Source: Polydactylus sextarius
Lineage: Eukaryota > Chordata > Actinopteri > Polynemidae
NCBI GenBank assembly: GCA_016801845.1
Contig: CM028909.1
Span: 15,881,313 to 15,945,312 of the forward strand
Length of the DNA: 64,000 nucleotides
Direction of reading: 5' to 3'
The notes under the pieces are model-generated. The model saw only the letters and a program-made list of their open reading frames with translations, searched no databases and was not told the origin of the DNA. The position numbers were made by a program, and so were the translations under genes. Positions 1 to 10,306 of this stretch are shown here, piece by piece (the stretch's first letter is position 1; every line of letters starts with the position of its first letter).

Positions 1-546
1 ATTGGCTCGGTGTGGTGAGTTTAGATTTTATTGGCTGTCAAGTTGTCGGTACAGTCAATCAGACATATCCTCTGCGTGTCTGACATACATAAATTTAGGG
101 GAAAATGTTATATACATTTACTTCTGTGTTTAATATAATAAAAGCGGACAATATATTCATATGTGGCTCAATGTGCCTCAGTATATCTCTTCCATCTAAA
201 ATATGGTCTATTTTCTTTAGATGAGCTGTATTTTCAATTTATAGGTTCAGTATCAGACCGATCTCCTCCATTCTGCTCTTTTAAAAGCACAAATTAAAAT
301 GCAAATAGAAAAGCTCGTAACATGTCACCTTGTTTTTATTTTTGTTGTTATCTGAATGTATGAATGAAAACAACCCAACTGAATCAAAATAAACCGAAAG
401 TCTTAAAATGGAAAAAAGGTAAATCATTTCTCTCTGTTTTCATTTCTTTACATGTAGTCTTGGCTAAATTTATAATGATATTGCTTAATTAAAAAAAAAA
501 AAATCATGAAATTTAATTAAACCTAAATTAAATCGAGCTAAACCTT
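1..546. other. AT-rich upstream sequence, no gene seen
   Basis: This stretch is AT-rich, with A-runs near 490-503. I see no credible coding exon on either strand. It is the 5' flank of the protease gene that begins at 611. Confidence 0.6.
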
Positions 547-558
547 CACGTGACGTCA
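547..558 (+). promoter_or_regulatory. Composite E-box/CRE (CACGTGACGTCA)
   Basis: A perfect E-box CACGTG (547-552) overlaps a perfect palindromic CRE TGACGTCA (551-558), about 50 bases before the protease start codon. CREs are bound by CREB/ATF dimers, including ATF7, which is encoded in this window, and CACGTG by USF/MITF/MYC-type factors. The position fits a proximal promoter element, but the transcription start is not known and no clear TATA box was identified, so function is inferred. Confidence 0.5.
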
Positions 559-610
559 TCGGTGGACGTTGTTTTTGTTTTTGGTCAAAAAATAAAGAAG
601 TTTGAAGAAA

Positions 611-2762
611 ATGGAGGTGAAGAGGCTGCTGCTCTGTGTGGTCGCTCTGTGTTTGACTCTGACTTCAACTCAGGACAGTGAGTAAAACCTGTGCAGGGTC
701 AGGACAGTTTTTATCTCTGATTATGATTAGTATCAATCGTTGGTTGGTTAACCTTTAAGTTACTCAGAGCAAAGCTTTAAAACAACAATTTGTAATCATA
801 TTTACAGATTTTATTTGAACCTCTAAGCTCAACTAGTACATATACTTAAGTATTTTACAGCTACAACTTACAACTGACCCACTTTTACTTGAGCGTTTTC
901 ATTGTATTGCACTTTCTACTTCATTCCGCTGCATCTTAAATACAAATACTGCTCTTTTTTTGACTATAATTACATTAATTTGGTTGCTGTTATGACCTGA
1001 GTTTTACACAGTTTTTTTAAATATGACGTTTTACTCGAATATTAACCGCTGATTCTACATAATCATTACTTGTGATACTTTAAATACCTTTGCTGGTAGT
1101 ATCTGATAGTTTAGTACTTGGGCTGAAGTAACAGTTTGAATGGAAGACAAATAATATTTTAGTTTTTATTAGATTATGGATCTGAAGGATACTTTTGTCA
1201 CCGCTAAATGACTGATATTTAAAGTGGATTCTGTAAAAGGATATAACACAGTTGTAAAGTTGAATTAATGAGCAGTAACACTCATCCCCCTTCACATGTG
1301 GTGTTTCCTTACGGCCTTATTTGGTCTCATTTGACCTGTAGCTTGTGGTGGCAAACATTTGTTTTTCTTTGTGTAACTGACATAACTGATCCCATCAGCA
1401 AGTTTTCAATTTGCTTATCCAGGTTGGGTTGTGGTGGCAGCAGGCTAAGTAAAGTAGTCCATTTGTCACTCTCAACCAGCATCACTTTCCAGTTCATCCT
1501 GGGCGATGCTGACATGCTCCCAGGCTAGATAAGATATAAAACCTCCTCTGTATGTTCTTGGTCCACCCTAAGGTCTCCTAACTAGTCAGACGTGGCCAGA
1601 AAACTTCCAATGGGAATCACCCAGGAAACTCAAACCAACTTAACTGGCTCCTTTTGTTGCTGAACAGTAGAGGCTCTACTCCAAGCCATTCCCCGGATGT
1701 CACAGCAACTCAATTTGTCTGCTTGTATTTACAACCTTATTCTTCAGTCACTAACCAACACTCATACACATTGTGGGAACTACATAGTTCACCATCGCCT
1801 TTCTCACTGCTGACACTGTACCGATCTTGAACATGGTGAAAATGTTTTTTGTATCTGCCTGATCAACAGAGCTGTGTTGTTTGTGGCACCAGACCCTTAA
1901 TAGTCACCCAAAGTTAACTGAAATTCAGAGTATATTTATGACAAATCAAAGAAGATTATTCCTCTGCTGTGCTTGTGGTGGCCAGGCCAGTGGGAGACAT
2001 GTTTGTTGTTTCCTGCTTGGTCTTCTCCACAAAGACAAAGTCCTGATGTTACCCCAGGGTTAACCTCTGTGTGACTCAATTCAATCTCTCAATTGAGTAT
2101 TTCTGAAAAAATTTCTGACAAACATCACAGTGGTGCAGTGGTTATCATGGCTTCCCCCCAACAGTCTAAAGATTTGAAAGTTATGTGAGTAACTGTGGTG
2201 TGAATGTCTGTGTATATATGCTGGACCTATGATTGATTGATTATCTATCAGGAACACACACTCGCCTCAACCTGTTGGATAACCAGTGTAGATGATTGAT
2301 GAATGGTAGATAGGTGAGCAAAGCAAAAATGAACTATTACAATGCTCCCAAGGCAATTGACTTACTAATTGATGTTTTAGTGAGGTTTTCCATCTATTTT
2401 TTCCATCTAACTTAGCTCTTTATTGCCACTTATGTCAACAAAGTGAAAGATACATAAAGTTACAAAAGTTACATACTTCCATTTTAGATGAAGTGTTAGT
2501 GTCTAATGCACCTCTAATAATGTAAATAATGAAATGTCATTTCATGAGAACTTCTCTGATTGTGTTCATGAGGCTGTGGACATCGGCCCCTCGCTGCCCC
2601 CGTGGGTCTGTCTCGAATAGTGGGGGGTCAGGAGGCTCCTGAGGGGGCGTGGCCCTGGCAGGTCAGCATCCAGATCACTCACATGCAGCTCTGTGGCGGC
2701 TCGATCCTCAACAGACACTTTGTGCTCACCGCCACACACTGCTTCCATAAACAACCGTGAGT

Positions 2763-2797
<35 letters not shown>

Positions 2798-4605
2798 TAA
2801 GTACCTCAATCTATGTTGCATACAGGAAGAATGAATAACAAAAACATATCAAGTTAAAAGCCAGATGTCCAACACTTTGGTTATATGTTTAGTATGTGAT
2901 GGGACATAGACTCCTTTTACTAACTGCTTTGATTCACAAAAAGGAAAATTAAAGATTGTTCTGTTAAGGCAGCTCATAAGTTTTACCACCAACAAGGTCC
3001 TGATTCATTAGTTTTTCTATTGATTCATTAACAATCTAAACTGGAAATGAAGCAGAGGCTGAGAGGGTCAGAGTAGACCAGGACAATAACAATGACCCAA
3101 ATTTATCCTTATTTTAATCTTCGTCCTTCTGTTTCATGTCCAGGTGGATCAAGGTGACATATTACCGTGTGGTGGCAGGAACTAACGTGCTGTCCAATCC
3201 GGGAGCTCATGTTCAGGTCCGCTCCATTCATAAAATCATAATGCACGAGGACTACGATAAACTCCGAAGTAACAACGACGTGGCGTTGTTGCTCCTCAGC
3301 ACTCCCCTCAACTTCGATGACTACGTCCAGCCTATCTGTACTGCCAACAGCTTGTCCCATGAGAAAGAACTTAATTTTTCCCAGTGTTTCATCTCCGGAT
3401 GGGGGCACCCCAATTACCAAGGTTGGTGTAAAGATTTCAGTGACGCTGCAGAAGTGAATTTACATGCTGAAGTGCTCTTGAGCAAGACAGCAAAGCTCTG
3501 ATAGTTTCTCTGTCTCATCTAGACTCAATATGGAGAGAAAAGATTGACCAGAGACTCTTTTTTTAAAAAAAATTGCCATAATTGTAAAATAAAATTAAAC
3601 AGCATTTCAGATCAGTCCAAATGAAATTGGATCTCTTGTAATTTAGGCTGCAGACAATTTGTATTTTGTTCTGTTTCTTCCTTTTACTGCCTCACCCCAC
3701 TCCATTTATGAACAGTACATAAAGAACATAAAGAGTTCATAAATGATGTATAACAAACTATAATGCAGTCCTAAGGGCATTTATATGTCTATTAATGTAC
3801 AGTGTTTATCAGCAGACAAAACCTCACCTGTAAAGATTTATTCATTATTAATACATCATTGTTTTACTATACTGCCTTTCAAGATGTCGACAGGATGAGT
3901 TAAAGGTTTTTACAAATACATAATAAATAGTTAGAGTGTGTTAACCGTTTGACGTTAGTATACTTCTTATAGGCTTTAGAATAGTGTTTACTTGTCTTCT
4001 CCTGTCTTTTAAATATTAAATCTAAGTATTATTGGCTATTTATTAGTATTATTAGGTCCATTAGTGGCAATCTGAAACTGCAAATGTTGGTGTTTATGTT
4101 GTAGGCCAGACCGTGGACAGACTGAAGGAAGCAGAGGTGCAGCTTTTTGACGCTACATTATGTAACACATGGTACCTTGGCCTCATCAGCAACAACATGA
4201 TCTGTGCTGGATCAGAGAGTGGCGAGGTTGATTCTTGTCAGGTAGTGACTGTTGTAGATTTATAACGTGCAATGTGCAAACTCACTACAAGCTGCAGGTT
4301 TTTTTTTTATGTCAGTTCAATATGGCTGCCATTGATGTGTGCTTCAGGGTGACAGCGGAGGTCCTCTGCAGTGCTACAGCGAGACTGAGGAGAGGTTTTA
4401 CTTGGTCGGAGTGACGAGCTTCGGGGATGAGTGTGGACTTCCTTTCAAGCCTGGGGTGTACGCACGAACCTCAAGCTTTGCAACGTGGCTGAAGCGAAAA
4501 CAGGAAATCAGTGTGTTAACAGTGTCTGCTGCACACAGAACGAACACAAGACTGACCACAGCTCTGCTCAGCACTGCTCTGATGCTGCTCAGAAACACAG
4601 TCTGA
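611..4605 (+). CDS. Secreted trypsin-fold serine protease (acrosin/trypsin-like), 5 exons, 307 aa
   Basis: Exons 611-677, 2573-2756, 3144-3421, 4105-4241 and 4348-4605 join in frame (924 nt) with GT-AG introns. Residues 1-20 are a leucine-rich signal peptide. A short pro-segment with a free CG motif at Cys24 (the chymotrypsin C1-type cysteine, probable partner in QPIC) ends at Arg37, before IVGG (38-41), so activation should follow cleavage after Arg. The triad is His78 (in TATHC, where TAAHC is usual), Asp129 (NNDVAL) and Ser225 (GDSGGP). Asp219 sits at the S1 position (chymotrypsin 189), predicting Arg/Lys specificity. The usual disulfide cysteines are present. After the final WLKRKQ helix about 38 extra residues end in a hydrophobic segment, possibly a GPI or membrane tail. 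Acrosin-like features include GAWPWQVS and the region before the active serine. The precise orthologue is not recognised, so no symbol is given. It is convergent with DIP2B. Confidence 0.9.
835..1145. repeat. Dispersed teleost repeat (ACTTAAGTA / TTTTACTTGAG type)
   Basis: In protease intron 1. The text runs from ACTTAAGTATTTTAC through CACTTTCTACTTCATTCCGCTGCAT to GATACTTTAAATACCTTTG and a final AAGTAACAGTTTGAATG. This matches from memory a high-copy percomorph dispersed repeat with exactly this order of motifs. A related fragment lies at 48580-48695. Boundaries are approximate and the transposon class is not determined. Confidence 0.55.
1396..1835 (-). mobile_element. Decayed LINE 3' fragment (reverse-transcriptase tail)
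   Basis: Read on the minus strand, the stretch follows the C-terminal reverse-transcriptase region of a very common fish non-LTR retrotransposon: GGAGTAGAGCCTCTACT, then AGGAGCCAGTTAAGTTGG, then TAGGAGACCTTAGGGTGGACC. In intact copies these encode the EPLLLR, RSQLRW and GRPRTRW blocks. Frameshifts and stops make it non-functional. It is 5'-truncated, as usual for LINEs, and sits in protease intron 1 antisense to the gene. The LINE clade was not resolved by eye. Confidence 0.65.
2766..2793. repeat. (AC)n microsatellite beside protease exon 2 donor
   Basis: About 14 uninterrupted AC units begin nine bases after the exon 2 splice donor (2757). Confidence 0.95.
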
Positions 4606-4611
4606 TGTGTC

Positions 4612-4617
4612 AATAAA
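4612..4617 (+). terminator. Polyadenylation signal AATAAA of protease gene
   Basis: A canonical AATAAA begins seven bases after the protease TGA (4603-4605), which would give an unusually short 3' UTR with cleavage at about 4630-4645. The next sequence turns GT/T-rich, as expected of a downstream element. Confidence 0.75.
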
Positions 4618-4677
4618 CATCACTCTTTAGCAAGAAACACTTCTGAATGTTTTTCCTTTACATGTTACCATTTCTTA

Positions 4678-4714
<37 letters not shown>
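4678..4714. repeat. (TA)n microsatellite, left of Tc1 relic
   Basis: An almost pure TA tract with one ACA interruption directly abuts the left end of the Tc1-like element. Confidence 0.9.
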
Positions 4715-4715
<1 letters not shown>

Positions 4716-4716
4716 A

Positions 4717-5766
4717 CAGTGGTGCATGTTTGTTACACTTAAATGTTTCAGATCAAACAAATTTAAATATTAGTCAAAGACAACTCAAGTCAACACATAA
4801 TGCAGTTTATAAATGAAGGTTTTTATTATTAAGTGAGAAAAAAAAAAATCCAAACCTACATGGCCCTGTGTGAAAAAGTGATTGCCCCCTAAACCTAATA
4901 ACTGGTTGTGCCACCCTCAGCAGCAACAACTGCAATCAAGCGTTTGTGATAACTTGCAATGAGTCTCTTACAGCGCTGTGGAGGAATTATGGCCCACTCA
5001 TCTTTGCAGAATTGTTGTAATTCAGCCACATTAGAGGGTTTTCAAGCATGAACCACCTTTTTAAGGTCATGCCACAGCATCTCAATAGTATTCAAGTCTT
5101 AAGGTTCTTTTTGTTCAGCAGTGGTTTTGTCTTGGAGCTCTGCTGTGCAGGCCGTTTTTGCCCAGTGTCTTTCTTACGGTGCAGTCATGAACACTGACCT
5201 TACCTGAGGCAAGTGAGGCCTGCAGTTCTTTGGATGTTGTTGTGGGTCTTTTGTGACCTCTCGGATTAGTCATCGCTGCGCTCTTTGGGTAATTTTGCTT
5301 GGCCAGCCACTCCTGGGAAGGTTCCCCACTGTCCCATGTTTTCACCATTTGTGGATAATTGCTCTCACTGTGGTTCGCTGTGGAGTCCCAAAGCTTTAGA
5401 AATGGCTTTATAACATTTTTCAGACTGATAAATCTCAATTACTTTCTTTTCCATTTGTTCCTGAATTTCTTTAGATCTCAACATGACATATAGCTTTTGA
5501 GGATCTTTTGGTCAACTTCACTTTGTCAGGCAGGTCCTATTTAAGTGATTTCTTGATTGAGAAGACGTGTGGCAGTAATGAGGCCTGGGTGTGGCTAGAG
5601 AAATTGAACTCAGGTGTGATAAACTGCAGTTAAGTTATGTTTTAACAGGGGGGCAATCACTTTTTCACACAGGGCTATGAAGGTTTGGATTTTTTTTCCC
5701 CTCCATTAATAATAAAAACCTTCATTTCATTTTGTGCTTACTTGTGCTGTCTTTGACTAATATTTA
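4717..5766 (-). mobile_element. Internally deleted Tc1/mariner-like transposon
   Basis: Long imperfect terminal inverted repeats are visible. The left inner arm (about 4755-4891, through AAATATTAGTCAAAGAC and GGCCCTGTGTGAAAAAG) is mirrored on the right (about 5647-5766). The left end keeps the outer CAGTGGTG terminus next to TA. The right outer ~60 bases are missing, replaced by a TA microsatellite. Between the arms lie the two ends of a transposase on the minus strand with the catalytic middle deleted. The sequence matches from memory a high-copy fish Tc1-type family. It cannot move on its own. It lies between the convergent protease and DIP2B 3' ends. Confidence 0.8.
4895..5490 (-). pseudogene. 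Tc1-like transposase remnant (central catalytic part missing)
   Basis: Minus strand. 5101-5490 encodes the N-terminal helix-turn-helix part, with recognisable blocks such as KALGLQ-like, TTTSKELQASLAS and RKTLGKNGLH. About 4895-5100 encodes the C-terminal part, ending in a GTTSY-like tail and stop. The join near 5100 removes most of the DDE catalytic core, and frameshifts are present (the 5115-5438 open frame covers only part). Confidence 0.75.
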
Positions 5767-5767
5767 A

Positions 5768-5793
<26 letters not shown>
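5767..5793. repeat. (TA)n microsatellite, right of Tc1 relic
   Basis: A TA tract replaces the outer right terminus of the transposon. Confidence 0.9.
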
Positions 5794-5798
<5 letters not shown>

Positions 5799-6530
5799 CC
5801 TCCATTAGCTCATGATAATTTTGTCAAAAATCTTGTTTTTTTAAATTGTATTGGGCTTTTAATATTATTAGCAGTCACTGCGATTAGAAAGCTTTTAGCT
5901 GATAAGAAAAAGCCTTCCCATTATTTTCCATTAGACATTTACTGGAAAAGTTTTCAGAGGATCTTGATCAAAATCCATCCATCAACGATGTATTAGTATA
6001 TTAAGTGCAGATTGAAAAAAAAAGAGAAAGTCGTGAGAATTTATAAATGGATAACCAATCAGGAATGATTGACTCATACAAAGAAATTAATAAAAGAATA
6101 AAAAATAAATGGATGCAAACAGAGTAAACACCTGCAGAAAAACTTGTTATTAGTGGGGGAAAAGTCTTTTTTCTAAATAGGACAAATAAAACGTACAAAA
6201 TAATTAAAGGAGTCCCTTGATACGCAGACACTTAGTGGTACTGTCGACTGATAATCATAATCTATAGTGTTATAGTTTATCGTGTTTTTACATGAACGCT
6301 GGTGTTTACAATGTGAATATTTATAGGAAATTCTCGACAGCGGGAAGATGTGATGAAAACTGACAGTGAGAGCGTCAGAAAACAGCACATCTCATTAGCT
6401 CAGTTAAAGTAAAGACAGCGACACGTGGTGGTAGGAAGCGGAAATGTTTCTGTGATGCTACAGCTGCTTCCTGAAGCTTCCAGAGACCAGAAAGAAGAAA
6501 AGGAAGGCACAAGAAACTCTGACAAAGCAA
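5794..6530. other. Intergenic AT-rich sequence, nothing recognised
   Basis: No exon-like frame, RNA gene or clear repeat was recognised between the Tc1 relic and the presumed end of the DIP2B transcript. Confidence 0.5.
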
Positions 6531-7612
6531 TTTTTTTTATTATTATTTGACATGAAACACATCCAATGACAGTGTGACAGTGTTTTTTTGTCAAGTAAGA
6601 CATGTTGTTAGAAGTTATCGCACCATTGACTAGTTCAGAATGTCTTTGCTGCAGCTCGACGATGCATAGTGAACAGACAGTTGTTGAGGTATACATTGTG
6701 GGCCCTTGAGTTTTGTGACTTTTGTGTGAAAGATCCTAATTTCATTACCTCATATGTACACATACATTTTGTGCTTCGAATAAAGTTTGGAGGTTTTGAA
6801 AGGTACGCCATTCCTCACAACAACCACAACCTGAAAACTGAAAATAAATATCCAAAATGGAAAGATGTCGACTTGCAGTGTCCGCGTGGAGACGACTGTT
6901 GAGAGGTTGTTGTTTTTGTTTGTTTTGTTTTTTTTTTTTTCCCCATCAGATCTCAGAGCTGATGAAAAACTGAACAATTTTTAGATGTTGGCATGGAAAA
7001 AGAATGACTTTTCACACAAAAAAGTGCATCTAGGAAGAATGTAAATGACATTGGAGAACAAAAGGCTTGTCAGCTTTCCCTTATTGATTAGCACCAATGT
7101 CTATTGAAAAAGGCTTGAAGGGCAACATGAAATTATAAAACTTTATTAAAACTTGTTGGAGTGAAACAATAGCAACATAGCAATTATCACACAGTAGCTC
7201 AGAAGCCTCACTTTGTTATTCATGAGTAAATGAACCTGTCCCAGATACTGGCTCACACACATACATGTCGTCAGTGTCCGTCACTGAATGGAAAGTGGTT
7301 TGTTGATGCGCTGCACTGTGTGGCAAGCTGCTTTTTTTTTTTCTTTTTCTTTTTTAAACCAAACCAGCTGCTTGCAGAAGTTGTGCATTTTTTAAAAATG
7401 AAAGATTACATCAAGAAAATATATTAAATTCCAATTTTGGATGAAAGAATTAAAAAAAAAAAAATACAGTGGAGACGACATTCTAAAAAAAAAAAAAAGA
7501 AAGAAAACAAAAGACAAACAAAAAAAAAAATGGTTTAATATTCTTGGATCATTTTCTTACAAAAGACAAACCTTGTTGCACCAGAGAAGCCAAATATCAC
7601 TGTTAAACTGGA

Positions 7613-7660
7613 GACACACACACACACACACTCTCTCACACACAAACACACACACACACA
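7613..7660. repeat. Interrupted (AC)n microsatellite in presumed DIP2B 3' UTR
   Basis: AC units are interrupted by CTCTCT and AAAC. In DIP2B mRNA sense this is a (GU)n tract. Confidence 0.9.
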
Positions 7661-7708
7661 ATGATAATGGGAAAGTGCACATTGTTCCTGCCAAAATAAT
7701 CTGAAACC

Positions 7709-7730
7709 TTTTTTTTTTTTTTTTTTTTTT
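7709..7730. repeat. T22 homopolymer
   Basis: Twenty-two consecutive T on the plus strand, poly(A) in DIP2B transcript sense. Confidence 0.9.
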
Positions 7731-8098
7731 GCAATGTGATACCATTAAATTAACAACGCAGAAAAAATGCTGTCAAGTATGGAAGATCAGTCAAGTTTTT
7801 TTTTTTTTCAATTCGACAAAGTTCATTTCCATGTACACATTAACACTAGTAATACAGTATTTGACCTCTAAAATACAGAATACAGACAATCTCCTTACCC
7901 TCATTTATCACCTCCCTTTTTCTCTGTTAAAGGAGGTTTTCTGCCATTTCTTTTTTTTTAAATCACGAGTTGCTTACTGATTGCTGTTTGTTTTTCATTT
8001 AAGGTTGTTCATTTAAGAATTTAAATGGTAATGATGAAATGACAAAGGCATGACTGCAAACTAAAAAAACAGACACCCCCTTCCTCTACAAAAGAAAG

Positions 8099-8130
8099 TA
8101 TATATATGTATATATATATATGTATATATG
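8099..8130. repeat. (TA)n/TGTATA tract
   Basis: TA repeats with two or three TG interruptions. Confidence 0.85.
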
Positions 8131-10306
8131 AGTGTATTTTTGTTATAAAATGGTGGAACAGTTTGTTTGTTTTTTTAAAGTCAACTACTATTACAGCCAG
8201 AAATGAGTTAAATGTAAAAAGCACATAAGTTCCACAGGTTTAGTAAGGCAAAGTTCTGTCTTCATTCTTGGTATCTTAATTTTTTATTTTTTATTTATTT
8301 TATTTTTTAGAAATTCATCAGTCCATAATTGCAAATGTCACAATGGTACAATAAAAAAGGCACTAACTTGCCTTCTGGTGATCTACATTTTTCTAACTTC
8401 TAGCTGTGACGGCAACTTTGTTTGTTGCTTCAAGATGGAAAAACTACTGAAAACTGACTGAAAAGTAGCAGCTCACTTCAGTTAAAGCCAGGAGACGATG
8501 GATTATCCCGTGGAAATAAAACAAAAACAAAAAAAAAGCTTCAACTGAAGCTTTGAATCGAAACAGTCTTTATCAGCAGAGTTTGCTCTGTTGCTGTAGA
8601 TGTGGGAACTTCTTTTTATTTTATTCTACATTAAGTTAGTGAAGTGTGACATGATCTAAAGCCCTGGAGCGAGACAGCAGGTTGACCTTGAGATTAGACA
8701 AGTTGTTCTTTGTTTTGGTCATTTGCTGATCGGCTCTACTCTCATGTATGAACAGTACATTTGAGTCTCAGAGTCTTTTTTTTTTGTGGCCAAAACATGA
8801 CAACATTTCTGAAATTCAACATTTTACCTTCAGTTATACTGGTTAAATATTATTGTTTCTTTTCAATATTTTAGACCTAAAAGATGTGATGTTAATATTT
8901 TGTTTTTGTGTTACAAAACATGCAAGGACACACAGTGTGTCATTTCCAGCTGAGTGAATTAGTAACATTAGTAACTGTGACATTGAGTTTTTATTCATCC
9001 AGAAGCTCTGAAGAGTCTGTAACAAGAACAGACAAGTATTTTCAGGTTGAAAGATTCAAAGAGCGTATTTTAATTTTCAGATGTTAGGTGCTTTGACTCG
9101 CATGTAATGCTGACACATGAGAGGCACAAAAAATGAAATGGAGCTAAGCTCTGTCTAACTATGCAGCATGGGCAGAGCTAATCTGGCCAATTCACTGCTT
9201 TGTAACACCTGGGCTTGTTAGTTGTTTTTTTTCTTGTCTTGTATGTCTGACAAAGTCAATGACTGCCTTCCAAATTTAGCACGCACACCCAATCACCAGG
9301 CACAGCTTCAACTCTTCTTCTGAAAATTGGTGCTTTTTCAAAATGTATTAGTACTGTCACAATCATAAAAACTATCTAATGGACCAACTCCTACTTACAC
9401 TGAGAATGAACAATCTGTTTCATCTTTACTATCCAGGTTTATATGTTTATGATGTAAAGTCTTTCTTTTCCCACACCAACAAACAGTGTAATTTTTTTAA
9501 AGGTCGTTCTGTAACGTGTGTATGTCGCCAGCATGTCTGCTGACAAATACAGTATGAGATGGGGGTGAAAGCCACAGTACACCTGGTAGGAAGGTATTTT
9601 TTGTCAGGATTGTCCCCGTGGGCAGCACTTGCTGGTGGCACTTTTTAATACTGATGTGGATTTGCTCTCATGACAGCAGCAGACATGGAGGGGAGTGGTG
9701 GTGGTGGGGTCGGGTAGAGGTGGGGGGTGTCGCCTTGAGGCAGGTGAGACAGGAAGTGGACTCAGAGGTGCAAGGACTTGAAAGTGCAAGGGGAGAAAGT
9801 TCCAGCTCCTCTCAGCAGTTCCAGTGCTCCACCCAACCTTCATGAATGAAAAAGAATGGAAAAAAAATAAAAACACACAAGGATGAATGACTCAGGATAA
9901 AAACCAAGGAATGGAAGGAGGGTAGGAGGGTTTCTTTCTTTGATGAAAGTACGTCATTAAAAATGTCTAATAAAAAATAACAAAATAAAAAAACATGAGC
10001 AGTGAGAGAGAAGTGGGATGAAGATCAAATATCCTTTAGTTGAATGATGTGTCTACTGTTAAGAATAAATCTCAGTGAACCTGGACTGCAGTGATCGAGC
10101 AGGTGGAAGTAAAGAAGGAACAGTTTCTGACAGGGAAGCACGTTCTCATTACAGTAATGATACTGCACTCGCATTCCCGCATCGTTTGGTGATTTCAGTG
10201 TGCGTCTGAGGTTTAACATCGGGGGTTGGGCTGCTACAGAACGCAATTCCTGTCTCCCTCATGTCTGTCCTCAGAGCTTGGCTCAGGTTTCTGCATCAGT
10301 TGGTGT

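Larger units (their letters stand above)
6531..10306 (-). other. dip2b: Probable long 3' UTR of DIP2B
   Basis: No other gene fits here, and mammalian DIP2B transcripts carry 3' UTRs of several kilobases (general knowledge). Candidate minus-strand AATAAA signals (TTTATT on the plus strand) lie at about 8989, 8618, 8281-8300, 7142 and 6536; the most distal one sets the proposed end. The stretch holds T- and A-runs, a GU-rich repeat in RNA sense (7613-7660) and a TA/TG tract (8099-8130). The true end cannot be fixed without transcripts. Confidence 0.4.

Noticed and set aside
3421..3425. Alternative protease exon 3 donor at GTGTAA four bases downstream
   Set aside because: It shifts the frame into exon 4; the donor at 3422 gives NYQGQTVDRLKEAEV in frame.
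4431..4616. Overlapping plus-strand frame in protease exon 5
   Set aside because: Out of frame with GDSGGP and the rest of the protease; a shadow ORF.
9604..9876. Pro/His-rich minus-strand ORF in the 9.6-9.9 kb region
   Set aside because: Composition follows the G-rich strand of the presumed 3' UTR; no DIP2 similarity and downstream of the invariant YVAYNM stop.
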